DNA of 64,000 nucleotides, taken from Marinirhabdus sp050859505. GTDB lineage: Bacteria; Bacteroidota; Bacteroidia; Flavobacteriales; Flavobacteriaceae. The DNA lies in the NCBI RefSeq assembly GCF_050859505.1, contig NZ_CP193934.1, positions 744,001 through 808,000 on the forward strand, written 5' to 3'. The notes under the pieces were generated by a model. It had not been told where the DNA came from and did no database searches. It was given only the letters and a program-made list of their open reading frames with translations. This document shows, piece after piece, positions 16,731 through 25,220 of this stretch (positions are counted from its first letter, which is position 1; each line of letters starts with the position of its first letter). Made by a program: the position numbers and the translations under genes.

Positions 16731-16745
16731 TTGGAATATTTCCAA
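16731..16745. promoter_or_regulatory. Perfect palindrome upstream of the methyltransferase gene
   Basis: TTGGAATATTTCCAA (6-bp arms, 3-bp centre) lies 42 bp before the methyltransferase ATG at 16788. It is a plausible operator for expression control of the restriction-modification pair. No C-protein gene is present to bind it. Confidence 0.4.
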
Positions 16746-16787
16746 GTTATTTGTTTATCTTGTGATGAATTTAATAATTTAAAACTA

Positions 16788-17930
16788 ATGGCTATTTTTC
16801 AATTGGGAGAACTTTTCTGTGGTCCTGGAGGCTTAGGTTTAGCTGCCACTCAAAGCAATATAAATAATCCAAATTTTAGGATAGAACATGCTTGGGCTAC
16901 AGATTATGATCGAGATACTTGTGAAACATATAGGCAAAATATTGCTGAAGAAGAAAACACAGTCGTATGTGCAGATATTCGAAAATTAGATTTTAACAAG
17001 TTGATGAAGCTATCTCAAGCTAATGCACTTAGCTTTGGATTTCCATGTAATGATTTTAGTATTGTCGGAGAACAAAAGGGGATGGACGGAGTATATGGAC
17101 CTTTATATAGTTATTGTGTTAAAGCAGTAAGAAAATTTAAACCACAATGGTTTTTAGCCGAGAATGTTGGAGGGCTAAAGAACTCAAATGATGGTAACGC
17201 TTTTGGGAAAATACTTAATGAATTTCATAATGAAGGTTACTCAGTATATCCTCATCTATACAAATTCGAAAAATATGGAATACCTCAAGCTAGGCATAGA
17301 ATCATAATAATTGGGATTCGTAATGATATCAATGTAACCTTCAAAGTTCCTTCTCCAGAAATTTATAGCGAAATAGATAATACTTCAAGAAATGCAATAG
17401 AAAATCCTCCGATAACAGATAATGCCTTTAACCATGTATATACTAATCAATCTGAAACAGTAAAGCAAAGATTATCATATATAAAACCTGGTGAAAATGC
17501 ATTTACAGCTGACATCCCAAAACATTTACAATTAAATGTAAAAGGCGCAAAAATTAGTCAAATTTATAAAAGATTAGATCCTAACAAACCCTCTTACACA
17601 GTTACAGGAAGTGGTGGCGGAGGAACACATGTTTATCATTGGGAGGAAAATAGAGCTTTAACTAATAGAGAAAGAGCACGCTTACAAACTTTTCCCGATA
17701 ACTTCAAATTCTATGGAACCAAGGAAAGTATAAGAAAGCAAATTGGGATGGCTGTACCAGCAAGAGGAGCTCAAATAATATTTGAAGCTGTTCTAAAGTC
17801 TTTTGCTGGAATTGAATACCCTTCAATACCAACTTCATTTACTTCTTTAATTTCTCAAAAACATTTAACTCAATATAATTTAGAAGAAAAATTTGGAATT
17901 AATCGTCTTTTTGAAGAAACTGCACAATAA
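16788..17930 (+). CDS. Type II C5-cytosine DNA methyltransferase
   Basis: A 380-residue C5-cytosine methyltransferase with the canonical motif order: motif I FCGPGG (10-15), motif IV GFPCNDFS with catalytic Cys87, motif VI ENV (125-127), motif VIII QARHR (167-171), the target-recognition region about 185-290, motif IX RERARLQTFPD (294-304) and motif X QIGMAVP (318-324). It should protect host DNA against the nuclease that starts 2 bp after its stop. Recognition sequence cannot be read from the protein. Codons are visibly more AT-rich than in gpsA, suggesting acquisition by transfer. ATG at 16788 precedes motif I closely; the upstream TTG at 16731 lies in the palindrome and was rejected. Confidence 0.96.
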   Translation: MAIFQLGELFCGPGGLGLAATQSNINNPNFRIEHAWATDYDRDTCETYRQNIAEEENTVVCADIRKLDFNKLMKLSQANALSFGFPCNDFSIVGEQKGMDGVYGPLYSYCVKAVRKFKPQWFLAENVGGLKNSNDGNAFGKILNEFHNEGYSVYPHLYKFEKYGIPQARHRIIIIGIRNDINVTFKVPSPEIYSEIDNTSRNAIENPPITDNAFNHVYTNQSETVKQRLSYIKPGENAFTADIPKHLQLNVKGAKISQIYKRLDPNKPSYTVTGSGGGGTHVYHWEENRALTNRERARLQTFPDNFKFYGTKESIRKQIGMAVPARGAQIIFEAVLKSFAGIEYPSIPTSFTSLISQKHLTQYNLEEKFGINRLFEETAQ

Positions 17931-17932
17931 AA

Positions 17933-18913
17933 ATGCTTTACAAAAATTTATTTCAAGAAATATTAATTAACCCCATAACACAAGGTGCCGACACTTTAAA
18001 AATTATTTCGGGATATGCAACAGCATCAATGGCTTCTAGACATTTAGAAGATTTAGTGAATAAAAATAAAGATGTTCAAGTCAAGTTATTAGTAGGAATG
18101 ACACCTAAAGATGGGATTGCAATAAGTAACCATGAAGGTTTTAAGAGTATTTTAGAAAGTGAAAAATTTGGAAGAAATTTCAGTTGTCAATATATTTATC
18201 AAAACACACCTGTTCACTCTAAATTATTCTTGTGGGAAAAAGCATCTAAATTTCACAAAGCATTTATCGGCTCCGCAAACTATTCACATACTGCTTTTTC
18301 TAAACGGCAACGAGAATTAATGCAACCATCTAACAATGAAGAATTGTTAAGATACTTTGATACAATTGAAAAAGATTCAATTGACATAAGGCATCCAGAA
18401 ATTGAAGAATATGTTAGAATAATGAGTGACTCAAATTACTTTGGAACAACTCAAATTGAAAATGAAAAAGAAGGTTTAGAGATTATAGAGCCTTTCAAAT
18501 CAAATAAGTCCGTAAAAGTTTCTTTATTAAGTAAAAAATTAGACTACGAAGTTCAAAATATTGCTGGATTAAATTGGGGTCAAAGACCTTCAAGAGCTAA
18601 TAAGAATGAAGCATATATACAATTACCTCCATTTGTCTATAAATCAGATTTTTTTCCTCCTAAACCTAATCAGTTTATAGTTCGTACTGACGACAATAAA
18701 ACGTTAATTTGTGTTAGAACTTCTAAAGATGAAGTGGGACAACAACTTCAAACTCCACTAAATAATGCACATTTGGGCGAGTATTTTAGAAATAGAATGG
18801 GACATCCGTCTGAAAAACCTATTTGGCGAGCAGAATTAGAAAATTATGGTCGAACTGATGTCGATTTTTATAAAATTGATGATGAGACTTATTATATGGA
18901 TTTTTCAGTATAG
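17933..18913 (+). CDS. NgoFVII-like PLD-fold type II restriction endonuclease
   Basis: A 326-residue nuclease with one phospholipase-D motif: VHSKLFLWEKASKFHKAFIGSANYS, with His95, Lys97 and the G-S-A-N-Y-S loop at 113-118. Upstream KIISGYATASMASRHLEDLV and KLLVGMTP are the usual opening strands of NgoFVII-type nucleases, and the C-terminal half (about 190-326) would be the B3-like DNA-reading domain known for that family. PLD nucleases of this type act as dimers without metal ions, each subunit giving one H-K motif. It starts 2 bp after the methyltransferase stop, so both are one transcript. The stop lies 3 bp from the stop of the convergent 18917 gene. Confidence 0.88.
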   Translation: MLYKNLFQEILINPITQGADTLKIISGYATASMASRHLEDLVNKNKDVQVKLLVGMTPKDGIAISNHEGFKSILESEKFGRNFSCQYIYQNTPVHSKLFLWEKASKFHKAFIGSANYSHTAFSKRQRELMQPSNNEELLRYFDTIEKDSIDIRHPEIEEYVRIMSDSNYFGTTQIENEKEGLEIIEPFKSNKSVKVSLLSKKLDYEVQNIAGLNWGQRPSRANKNEAYIQLPPFVYKSDFFPPKPNQFIVRTDDNKTLICVRTSKDEVGQQLQTPLNNAHLGEYFRNRMGHPSEKPIWRAELENYGRTDVDFYKIDDETYYMDFSV

Positions 18914-18916
18914 AAT

Positions 18917-19312
18917 TTACCTCGCCAGCACCCCTTTCTTCCCAAGTACGGGAAGCATCACAGCATTGTCTTCCGCAATGGAAAACCGCGGGAGTTCAAA
19001 ACGTTTATCGTACATTGTATTGCCCAAGAAATAAGTGATGGTGAAGAAATTATCCAGTTTAAAGACGCTCTCATCTATATATTCCAATTTAGCAAAACCT
19101 TTGGCAGGAACTACTGCGATAGACTTTCGCATGGGTGACGTCATATCTGTATCGTCATACCCTTGTGCAACAACCAAAACCGTTTCAATAGGTGACGCTC
19201 CATCATTGATTAAATAAATGTTCCAGTCGTGTGTTTTGTAGTCCTCATTAAATTCAAAAACTGCCGCCACATAAACATCCTTCACTTCAGGAATATCAAT
19301 ATCTTTTTTCAT
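18917..19312 (-). CDS. Conserved protein of unknown function next to pheS
   Basis: A 131-residue soluble protein with acidic start MKKDIDIPEVKDVYVAAVFEFNEDYKTHDWNIYLIND and regular beta-strands through GFAKLEYIDESVFKLDNFFTITYFLG. I know similar small proteins beside pheS in flavobacteria but no function. It probably belongs to the same transcription direction as pheS, 85 bp behind it. It was presumably the immediate neighbour of gpsA before the restriction-modification genes arrived. Confidence 0.7.
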   Translation of the reverse strand: MKKDIDIPEVKDVYVAAVFEFNEDYKTHDWNIYLINDGASPIETVLVVAQGYDDTDMTSPMRKSIAVVPAKGFAKLEYIDESVFKLDNFFTITYFLGNTMYDKRFELPRFSIAEDNAVMLPVLGKKGVLAR

Positions 19313-19397
19313 TAAATAAATGTATGCAAAAATTAAAATAGAAAAGCCTTAGCAAAAGTAGCTGAGTGTTCCACATTTTCAGCAAAATGTATCGAGA

Positions 19398-20417
19398 CTA
19401 ATCGGCACTCTTAAACTGTTCCAGAAAACGCAGGTCGTTCTCACTTAACATTCTAATGTCTGGTATTTGGTGCAATAATAAGGCAATCCGATCTATCCCC
19501 ATTCCAAAAGCAAAACCAGAATATTCGGTCGAGTCTATGCCACAGTTTTCTAAAACATTAGGATCTACCATTCCGCAGCCCATGATTTCTAGCCAACCGG
19601 TTCCTTTGGTCATTTTGTAATCGGTTTCCGTTTCCAGACCCCAATATACATCTACTTCGGCGCTTGGCTCGGTAAACGGAAAATAAGACGGACGTAATCT
19701 AATCTTTGATTTTCCAAAGAGTTCGGTTGTGAAATATTGCAGCGTTTGTTTTAAATCTGCAAAGCTCACGCCTTTATCTACGTACAATCCTTCAACCTGG
19801 TGAAAGAAACAGTGCGACCGTGCCGAAATAGCTTCATTTCTATACACACGTCCCGGAGAAATGGTACGAATAGGCGGTTTGTTATTTTCCATATACCGCA
19901 CCTGCACAGTGGAGGTGTGCGTCCGCAGTAATACATCTGGATTGGTTTGGATAAAAAATGTATCCTGCATATCGCGGGCCGGATGGTATTCTGGCAAGTT
20001 TAATGCTGTAAAATTATGCCAATCGTCTTCAATTTCTGGTCCTTCAGAGACGTTGAATCCTATTCTTGAAAAGATATTGGTAATCTTATTTTTAACAATT
20101 GAAATGGGATGACGCGACCCTAATGAAACTGGCTCTCCAGGACGAGAAAGATCCCCATACACACCTTTGGTCTCTTCAGAGCTTTCTAGGACTTCCTTTA
20201 AACTATTCACTTTATCCTGCGCTGCATTTTTAAGCGAATTCATGGTTTTCCCAAACTCCTTTTTCTGGTCGTTTGGCACATTTTTAAATTCAGCAAAAAA
20301 ATCGTTCAGCAATCCTTTTTTTCCAAGATATTTAATTCGGAATTGCTCAATCTCGTCTGGATTGGTCGCTTTAAAAGCTTCAACTTCTGCAATATGTTTT
20401 TTTATGGTATCTATCAT
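19398..20417 (-). CDS. pheS: Phenylalanyl-tRNA synthetase alpha chain
   Basis: The 339-residue alpha chain of the (alpha-beta)2 class II synthetase. The N-terminal helical hairpin (1-85) that binds tRNA is followed by RHPISIVKNKITNIFSRIGF, motif 2 in GRVYRNEAISARSHCFFHQVEGLYV and motif 3 in GFAFGMGIDRIALLLHQIPDIR. The phenylalanine-binding WLEIMGCGMVDPNVL is intact. The beta chain gene (pheT) is not in this window, which is usual for flavobacteria. A -7 box lies 47 bp upstream. Confidence 0.97.
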   Translation of the reverse strand: MIDTIKKHIAEVEAFKATNPDEIEQFRIKYLGKKGLLNDFFAEFKNVPNDQKKEFGKTMNSLKNAAQDKVNSLKEVLESSEETKGVYGDLSRPGEPVSLGSRHPISIVKNKITNIFSRIGFNVSEGPEIEDDWHNFTALNLPEYHPARDMQDTFFIQTNPDVLLRTHTSTVQVRYMENNKPPIRTISPGRVYRNEAISARSHCFFHQVEGLYVDKGVSFADLKQTLQYFTTELFGKSKIRLRPSYFPFTEPSAEVDVYWGLETETDYKMTKGTGWLEIMGCGMVDPNVLENCGIDSTEYSGFAFGMGIDRIALLLHQIPDIRMLSENDLRFLEQFKSAD

Positions 20418-20464
20418 GGTACGCTACGTTCTCAAAAAATGAACGGTTTTGTTTTATGAATGGG

Positions 20465-20472
20465 CAAAATTA
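20465..20472 (-). promoter_or_regulatory. Candidate -7 promoter box of pheS
   Basis: TAATTTTG on the minus strand fits TAnnTTTG, 47 bp before the pheS start. No convincing -33 TTG. Confidence 0.4.
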
Positions 20473-20527
20473 CGCAAACTCCTTTAAAAGAATGCTTTTT
20501 GGTTTTTGGAATTTCACTCTAGAAATT

Positions 20528-20884
20528 TTATACAAGAACTTCGTTTGCTACAAAATACTGAACAATAGCTTCCTTCATCAATACACTTTGCTCACCTGCC
20601 TTTAGGGGTGGCAATTGTTCCAGTATCGTATAATGTGGCCATCCTTGATCATCAAAATAATCGAATTCGTAGTATCCAAAAGGTTCCAACAAACGGCAAA
20701 TGGCAATGTGCATTAGGTCTAATTTTTCATCTTTCTTAAACTTTCTGTGCAACTGCCCAAGCTCTTGTACACCTACTAGATAAATTATAGCGTCCAAATC
20801 TAGCGTGTCGCCATCTGCAAACCGATTGCTCAATAAGGTTACCAACTTTTCCCATCGTTCCTTTAATTCTTGATCTCTTGCCAT
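20528..20884 (-). CDS. Small conserved protein of unknown function
   Basis: From the ATG at 20884 the protein has 118 residues: MARDQELKERWEKLV, then a helical stretch with LDLDAIIYLVGVQELGQLHRKFKKDEKLDLMHIAICRLLEPFGYYEF and a more aromatic FDYFDDQGWPHYTILEQLP segment. It is soluble, acidic and compact, with no recognised motif. An upstream in-frame start at 20956 would include 24 residues unlike the rest and lies beyond the promoter box, so it was rejected. Confidence 0.65.
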   Translation of the reverse strand: MARDQELKERWEKLVTLLSNRFADGDTLDLDAIIYLVGVQELGQLHRKFKKDEKLDLMHIAICRLLEPFGYYEFDYFDDQGWPHYTILEQLPPLKAGEQSVLMKEAIVQYFVANEVLV

Positions 20885-20918
20885 AGCATGCCCTTGTGTG
20901 AGGTGTTTTTCTGAAATG

Positions 20919-20926
20919 CAAAGGTA
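20919..20926 (-). promoter_or_regulatory. Candidate -7 promoter box of the 20528-20884 gene
   Basis: TACCTTTG on the minus strand fits TAnnTTTG 34 bp before the ATG at 20884. A possible -33 TTG lies 24 bp further upstream, slightly long spacing. Confidence 0.45.
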
Positions 20927-21009
20927 CAGTGTCCTGCTGTAATTTTGAAGCAACACCCCGTATAATTGAATTTTGTAAATTTACTTTTTAAGATATAAAT
21001 TAATCTAGG

Positions 21010-21561
21010 ATGAAACTTACCGAACAACAAGAAGAAGACCTTATACAAACACTCCAATTTCGTTTTGAAAGTAACATGAAACGTCACAAAACGATATCGT
21101 GGAAAGATGTAGCAGAAAAATTAAATAAGAGTCCAGAAAAAATTTCATCATTATTTATGATGGAACAAACCGGGGGCGAGCCTGATGTTGTTGAGTACGA
21201 TAAAAAAACCAATACATTTATATTTTACGATTGTGCTGCTGAAAGCCCCAAGGACCGAAGAAGCATTTGCTACGACCGTCAGGGACTAGCATCCAGAAAA
21301 GAACACAAACCAAAAACCAATGCTGTAGATCTGGCAACTAAAATAGGTGTAGAGCTTTTAACCGAAGCGGAGTACCGGAACCTACAAGAACTCGGTGATT
21401 TTGACACCAAAACATCCAGCTGGCTAGCAACTCCTGCTGAAATTAGAAAACTGGGAGGCGCTATTTTTGGTGATTTTAGGTATGGGACTGTTTTTGTGTA
21501 CCACAATGGAGCACAGTCTTATTACGCTGGCAGAGGTTTTAGAGGAAAGCTGAAAATATAA
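21010..21561 (+). CDS. DUF4256 family protein
   Basis: A 183-residue soluble protein. The sequence KRHKTISWKDVAEKLNKSPEKISSLFMMEQTGGEPDVVEYD and IFYDCAAESPKDRRSICYDRQGLASRKEHKP is characteristic of DUF4256, a family known in many bacteria with no assigned function; the YDCAAESP..RR..CYD core suggests a conserved binding or catalytic site. The C-terminal third (TSSWLATPAEIRKLGGAIFGDFRYG) is also conserved. Monocistronic, divergent from the 20528 gene. Confidence 0.85.
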   Translation: MKLTEQQEEDLIQTLQFRFESNMKRHKTISWKDVAEKLNKSPEKISSLFMMEQTGGEPDVVEYDKKTNTFIFYDCAAESPKDRRSICYDRQGLASRKEHKPKTNAVDLATKIGVELLTEAEYRNLQELGDFDTKTSSWLATPAEIRKLGGAIFGDFRYGTVFVYHNGAQSYYAGRGFRGKLKI

Positions 21562-21674
21562 AGCTTTAAAATCCCTTGCAACCGCATCTTAATTCCTTTA
21601 GTTTTTCATACATTTAAAATTCAGCCACAACAGTATGTTGGCAAGCTTAACCTGTTAATAAATTACCTCATTAT

Positions 21675-22202
21675 ATGAACACCATAGACATTGTTTTAGG
21701 CGTAATTCTCCTCATTGCATTTGTGGTAGGATTTAAAAAAGGACTGTTTGTAGCATTGGCAGGTTTAGTGGGTATTATTGCCGGGGTGTATGGCGCAGTT
21801 TATTTTTCAGAATATGCAGCTGTTTATATTGCAGGATGGACAGATTGGAACGAGCAAACTGTAAATCTCACTGCATTTGCCGTTACGTTTTTAGTAATTG
21901 TAATAGTTATTTCTCTGGCTGGAAAAGCACTCACTAAAATAGCCGATTTCGCCGCCTTGGGCATTGTCAATAAATTATTAGGTGCTGTTTTTAATGTGCT
22001 GAAATTTGCCTTTATTATAAGTGTGGTATTTATGTTTGTAACTGTGTCTCCAACTATTTCTATTCTTTCTGAAGAAGACAGGGAGGATTCCGTCTTATAT
22101 GCTCCTATTGCTAGTTTAGCGCCTTTAGTAGTGCCTTATATTTTAAAAGAAGTAGATGGATTTGATGAGGAAGAAACCGAAACTGAGGAAATTTCAGAAT
22201 AA
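21675..22202 (+). CDS. CvpA family membrane protein
   Basis: A 175-residue inner-membrane protein with four hydrophobic helices (about 4-50 as two, 65-85, 100-125), starting MNTIDIVLGVILLIAFVVGFKKGLF, the typical CvpA opening. The tail is strongly acidic (DGFDEEETETEEISE). CvpA of E. coli is needed for colicin V secretion and affects envelope stability; role here is unknown. A hairpin follows immediately. Confidence 0.88.
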   Translation: MNTIDIVLGVILLIAFVVGFKKGLFVALAGLVGIIAGVYGAVYFSEYAAVYIAGWTDWNEQTVNLTAFAVTFLVIVIVISLAGKALTKIADFAALGIVNKLLGAVFNVLKFAFIISVVFMFVTVSPTISILSEEDREDSVLYAPIASLAPLVVPYILKEVDGFDEEETETEEISE

Positions 22203-22205
22203 AAA

Positions 22206-22232
22206 ACCGCACAATTTTAAAACTGTACGGTT
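22206..22232 (+). terminator. Terminator after the CvpA gene
   Basis: ACCGCACAATTTT and AAAACTGTACGGT pair with small mismatches and lead into TTCTTTCTT. It separates the CvpA gene from the convergent SulP gene. Confidence 0.65.
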
Positions 22233-22254
22233 CTTTCTTGTATAAATCTATTTC

Positions 22255-24105
22255 TTATACTACATCTTCCACGTTTGTTCTTATGTAATTCATCGCTTCT
22301 TTAAACGATTTTACAATACGTTTTTCTGGAACTAGATCTGGTATTATATCAATAGACTGCATCATTACTTTAGGTTGTTTTTGAAGACTAACTAAAATAA
22401 TTTTCACATTATTTTGTCTCAACCGAAGTAATGTTTCTTCCATAGCATACAATCCGGACTGGTCAATATAAGGTACTTTCCCCATCCTAATAATTAAATG
22501 AGTTGCAGTGGTAGGAATTCCTTTTGCCAGTTCTTGAAAATCGCTGGTATTTCCGAAGAAAAGAGGACCGTCCAATCTTTTAATAAAAACTTCTTCTTTT
22601 AAATTTTGCGGAAAGTTTGCTTCATCATTCCAAGGAAGTGTAAGTTCATCTGCATTCCCTAAAGGCACCAGTTTTGAACGTTGAGCCGAAACATCTCCAA
22701 TCTTTTTCATAAAGATTAAAGAAGCGAGTACCAGTCCAATTCCTACAGCATACACTAGATTCCAAAAAACTGAAAGCAAGAGTACAACGAGCATGACAAC
22801 AATTTCACTCTTTGGCATATTTGGAATAGCTTTTAAGCCTTTATAATCCATCACACCAATTCCTACGGTAATTAAAATACCTGCGAGCACAGCTGCAGGA
22901 ATTTGTGAGGCAACGGGCCCCAAAGCCAATAAAATTACCAATAACAATATGGAAGCTACCATACCTGAAAGTTGCGTAGTTCCTCCAGAATTAATATTTA
23001 CCACGGTTCTAATTGTAGCACCTGCGCCAGGAATACCTCCAAATACAGAAGCAATACTATTACCAATTCCCTGTCCTATTAATTCCTTGTTGGGGTTGTG
23101 TTTGGTTTTGGTCATATTATCTGCGACTACTGAAGTAAGGAGTGAATCTATCGCTCCTAAAAAAGCCAACGTCATTGCCGTAAATATATAGGGTGAAATT
23201 TGTCCTATACTAAAATTGGAAAACATAGTTAAATTAGGTAATGGAAATCCGCCTGGTATTTGATCAATAGGCTGATAGTCTAATTTTAATAAGAACGCTC
23301 CTGCAGAAACCACTAAGAGAGCTACCAGTGTTGAAGGAACCGCTGTGGTAATCTTCTTAAATCCAAAAATAATGAGAATGGTTAGTGCCGCCAATCCAAA
23401 CTCCAGCCAGTTAATATTTTTGAGGGCTCTTGGCAGTGTTTTAATAGACCCTAATACACCAGAGCTTGCTGCTTTTGCAAGGGTTACGGACTCCATTTGT
23501 ATATCATTATCTGTGATACGTTCGGCACGATTCACCGTTTCCTTAAAATCTTCAAGCACCAAAATTCCTTCTCCAGCCTCTTCTTTTAAAATTTTATCCA
23601 GTAAGACCTCTTCGGCAGCGGGTTTAAACTCTGCTATAAACTCTTCATCGCTATTCGCATAATACCCCATCATAGGTAATAATTGCGTCACCAATATAAT
23701 AATTCCAATAGCCGTCATAAATCCAGAAACTACAGGATAGGGAATATACTTTATATATTTTCCCAATCCGAGTACTCCCAACATTACTTGCATAAGCCCC
23801 GCCAGAAGGAACACCAATAGTATAAACGGAAGTGCTTTTTCTACGTCCCCATCGTTGGCAGCAATAATACCCGCAATAATTACCATAGATACAGCCGTCA
23901 TAGGTGCCGTAGGACCCGATATCTGAGTTTTAGTCCCTCCAAATAAGGAAGCAAAAAAACCAATAAATATGGCGCCATATAATCCAGCGTCTGGACCTAA
24001 ACCAGACTGTACACCAAAAGCTAATGCCAATGGCAAAGCCACAATACCAGCTGTGATACCTCCAAAGATATTCCCTCGAAGATTTGTAAATATATTTTTG
24101 AACAT
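22255..24105 (-). CDS. SulP/SLC26-type anion transporter with STAS domain
   Basis: The 616-residue protein has the SulP opening FGGITAGIVALPLALAFGVQSGLGPDAGLYGAIFIGFFASLFGGTKTQISGPTAPMT, about 12-14 membrane helices, and a cytoplasmic STAS domain near 505-610 (RLDGPLFFGNTSDFQELAKG, IIRMGKVPYIDQSGLYAMEE). Between early and later helices there is a long hydrophilic insert (about 150-230, ESNDEEF-type, rich in E and K) longer than in typical SulP proteins. It starts 14 bp after the carbonic anhydrase stop, which strongly suggests bicarbonate rather than sulfate as substrate, as in BicA; that is inference from context. Confidence 0.9.
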   Translation of the reverse strand: MFKNIFTNLRGNIFGGITAGIVALPLALAFGVQSGLGPDAGLYGAIFIGFFASLFGGTKTQISGPTAPMTAVSMVIIAGIIAANDGDVEKALPFILLVFLLAGLMQVMLGVLGLGKYIKYIPYPVVSGFMTAIGIIILVTQLLPMMGYYANSDEEFIAEFKPAAEEVLLDKILKEEAGEGILVLEDFKETVNRAERITDNDIQMESVTLAKAASSGVLGSIKTLPRALKNINWLEFGLAALTILIIFGFKKITTAVPSTLVALLVVSAGAFLLKLDYQPIDQIPGGFPLPNLTMFSNFSIGQISPYIFTAMTLAFLGAIDSLLTSVVADNMTKTKHNPNKELIGQGIGNSIASVFGGIPGAGATIRTVVNINSGGTTQLSGMVASILLLVILLALGPVASQIPAAVLAGILITVGIGVMDYKGLKAIPNMPKSEIVVMLVVLLLSVFWNLVYAVGIGLVLASLIFMKKIGDVSAQRSKLVPLGNADELTLPWNDEANFPQNLKEEVFIKRLDGPLFFGNTSDFQELAKGIPTTATHLIIRMGKVPYIDQSGLYAMEETLLRLRQNNVKIILVSLQKQPKVMMQSIDIIPDLVPEKRIVKSFKEAMNYIRTNVEDVV

Positions 24106-24119
24106 TCTTTTTTTTATTT

Positions 24120-24749
24120 TTAGTTATAAAACTCTACTTCACCATTTTCCACATCGTACATAGCGCCTACTATTTTTATTTCACCGTTCTGCTCCATTTC
24201 GGAAAGCACAGAACTATCTTCACGCATATTCTCTATTGTTTTATGAACATTTACCTTAGAAACTTCATTTACAAACTCAAGGTTTGCAGAGGTTCTTTCG
24301 GCAGCATTGGAGGGTTCTTTTACATCTTTTACAGCAGGCTTAATCTTGGAGATTAAACTGGTAATGTTCCCCAATTTAACGTCATCACAAGCGCCTTTAA
24401 TGGCACCACAGGATGTGTGACCAAGCACTACAACCAGTTTAGAACCTGCTACTTTGCACCCATATTCAATACTTCCTAAAATATCTTCATTCACAAAGTT
24501 GCCTGCTATACGCACACTGAAAATATCTCCTAACCCTTGGTCAAAAACCAATTCAGCAGACACGCGAGAATCTATACAGCTTAATATAACTGCAAAGGGA
24601 AATTGCCCATCGCTGGTTTCATTTACCTGTTGTAATAAATTTCTATTGGCTTTTAAGTTATTTTGAAAACGCTCATTACCTTCTTTCAAAAATAATAGTG
24701 CTTTACTTGGAGTTAGAGTTGACTGTGTTTCTTTTGTATGTGTTTTCAT
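24120..24749 (-). CDS. Beta-carbonic anhydrase
   Basis: A 209-residue beta-class carbonic anhydrase. The Zn ligands lie in LSCIDSRVSAELVFDQ (Cys58, with the Asp60-Arg62 dyad) and VVLGHTSCGAIKGAC (His111, Cys114). It interconverts CO2 and bicarbonate in the cytoplasm. ATG at 24749 was chosen; an in-frame ATG at 24782 adds 11 residues of unlikely sequence. It precedes the SulP gene by 14 bp, forming a two-gene bicarbonate-supply operon. Confidence 0.93.
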   Translation of the reverse strand: MKTHTKETQSTLTPSKALLFLKEGNERFQNNLKANRNLLQQVNETSDGQFPFAVILSCIDSRVSAELVFDQGLGDIFSVRIAGNFVNEDILGSIEYGCKVAGSKLVVVLGHTSCGAIKGACDDVKLGNITSLISKIKPAVKDVKEPSNAAERTSANLEFVNEVSKVNVHKTIENMREDSSVLSEMEQNGEIKIVGAMYDVENGEVEFYN

Positions 24750-24852
24750 AGTAATTTTTTTTAAATAATTAACGTAACTCATTTATCAGTTAAGATAAAT
24801 AGTCACTTAAAATAAAATATGGAACAGATTTAAATTTCTGTTTAAAGGTACT

Positions 24853-25185
24853 TTATACCGTTTGTTCGGGAGGGGGAGAAAAAGTCTCTTGTGCAAGAGA
24901 ATTCCAAAAATGATTGGTGGTACCAAAATTCATTTCAACACGTGACTCAAGAGTGGATGAAAACTTTAAGATAGCTTGCTTGTGTGAAGGATATTCTTTA
25001 AGACCAAGTTTATAAGTGTCTGAAGTCTCTTCTTCATTCATTGAGAACAAAGCTGAAAGATTTGTGTCAATATTACAAAAAGTAACTAGTGCCGGTGTAA
25101 GAATACACCATGAAAAAATAAGTAGAAAAAAAATACTTTTTAACTTCAATACTTCAAATTTATTAGACAATTGCAAAAATAGCAC
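24853..25185 (-). CDS. Small exported or membrane-anchored protein, start uncertain
   Basis: Up to 110 residues. A single hydrophobic segment (KLKSIFFLLIFSWCILTPALVTFC) is followed by NIDTNLSALFSMNEEETSDTYKLG, a basic/helical middle and the tail FSPPPEQTV. Small flavobacterial proteins with a hydrophobic start of the type LTPALVxFCxID, an acidic E-E-E stretch and a C-terminal P-P-P-E-Q are familiar to me but have no known function. The first codons before the hydrophobic part look weak; the true start may be an alternative codon about 12-14 residues in. It lies between the carbonic anhydrase and batE. Confidence 0.55.
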   Translation of the reverse strand: MLFLQLSNKFEVLKLKSIFFLLIFSWCILTPALVTFCNIDTNLSALFSMNEEETSDTYKLGLKEYPSHKQAILKFSSTLESRVEMNFGTTNHFWNSLAQETFSPPPEQTV

Positions 25186-25220
25186 TTGAAAGCTGTATTC
25201 CTGTTAAGCAAATCTTAAAT

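Noticed and set aside
16698..18916. Anti-phage island larger than the restriction-modification pair
   Set aside because: Both flanks are ordinary core genes (gpsA, pheS block) and no further defence or mobility gene is present.
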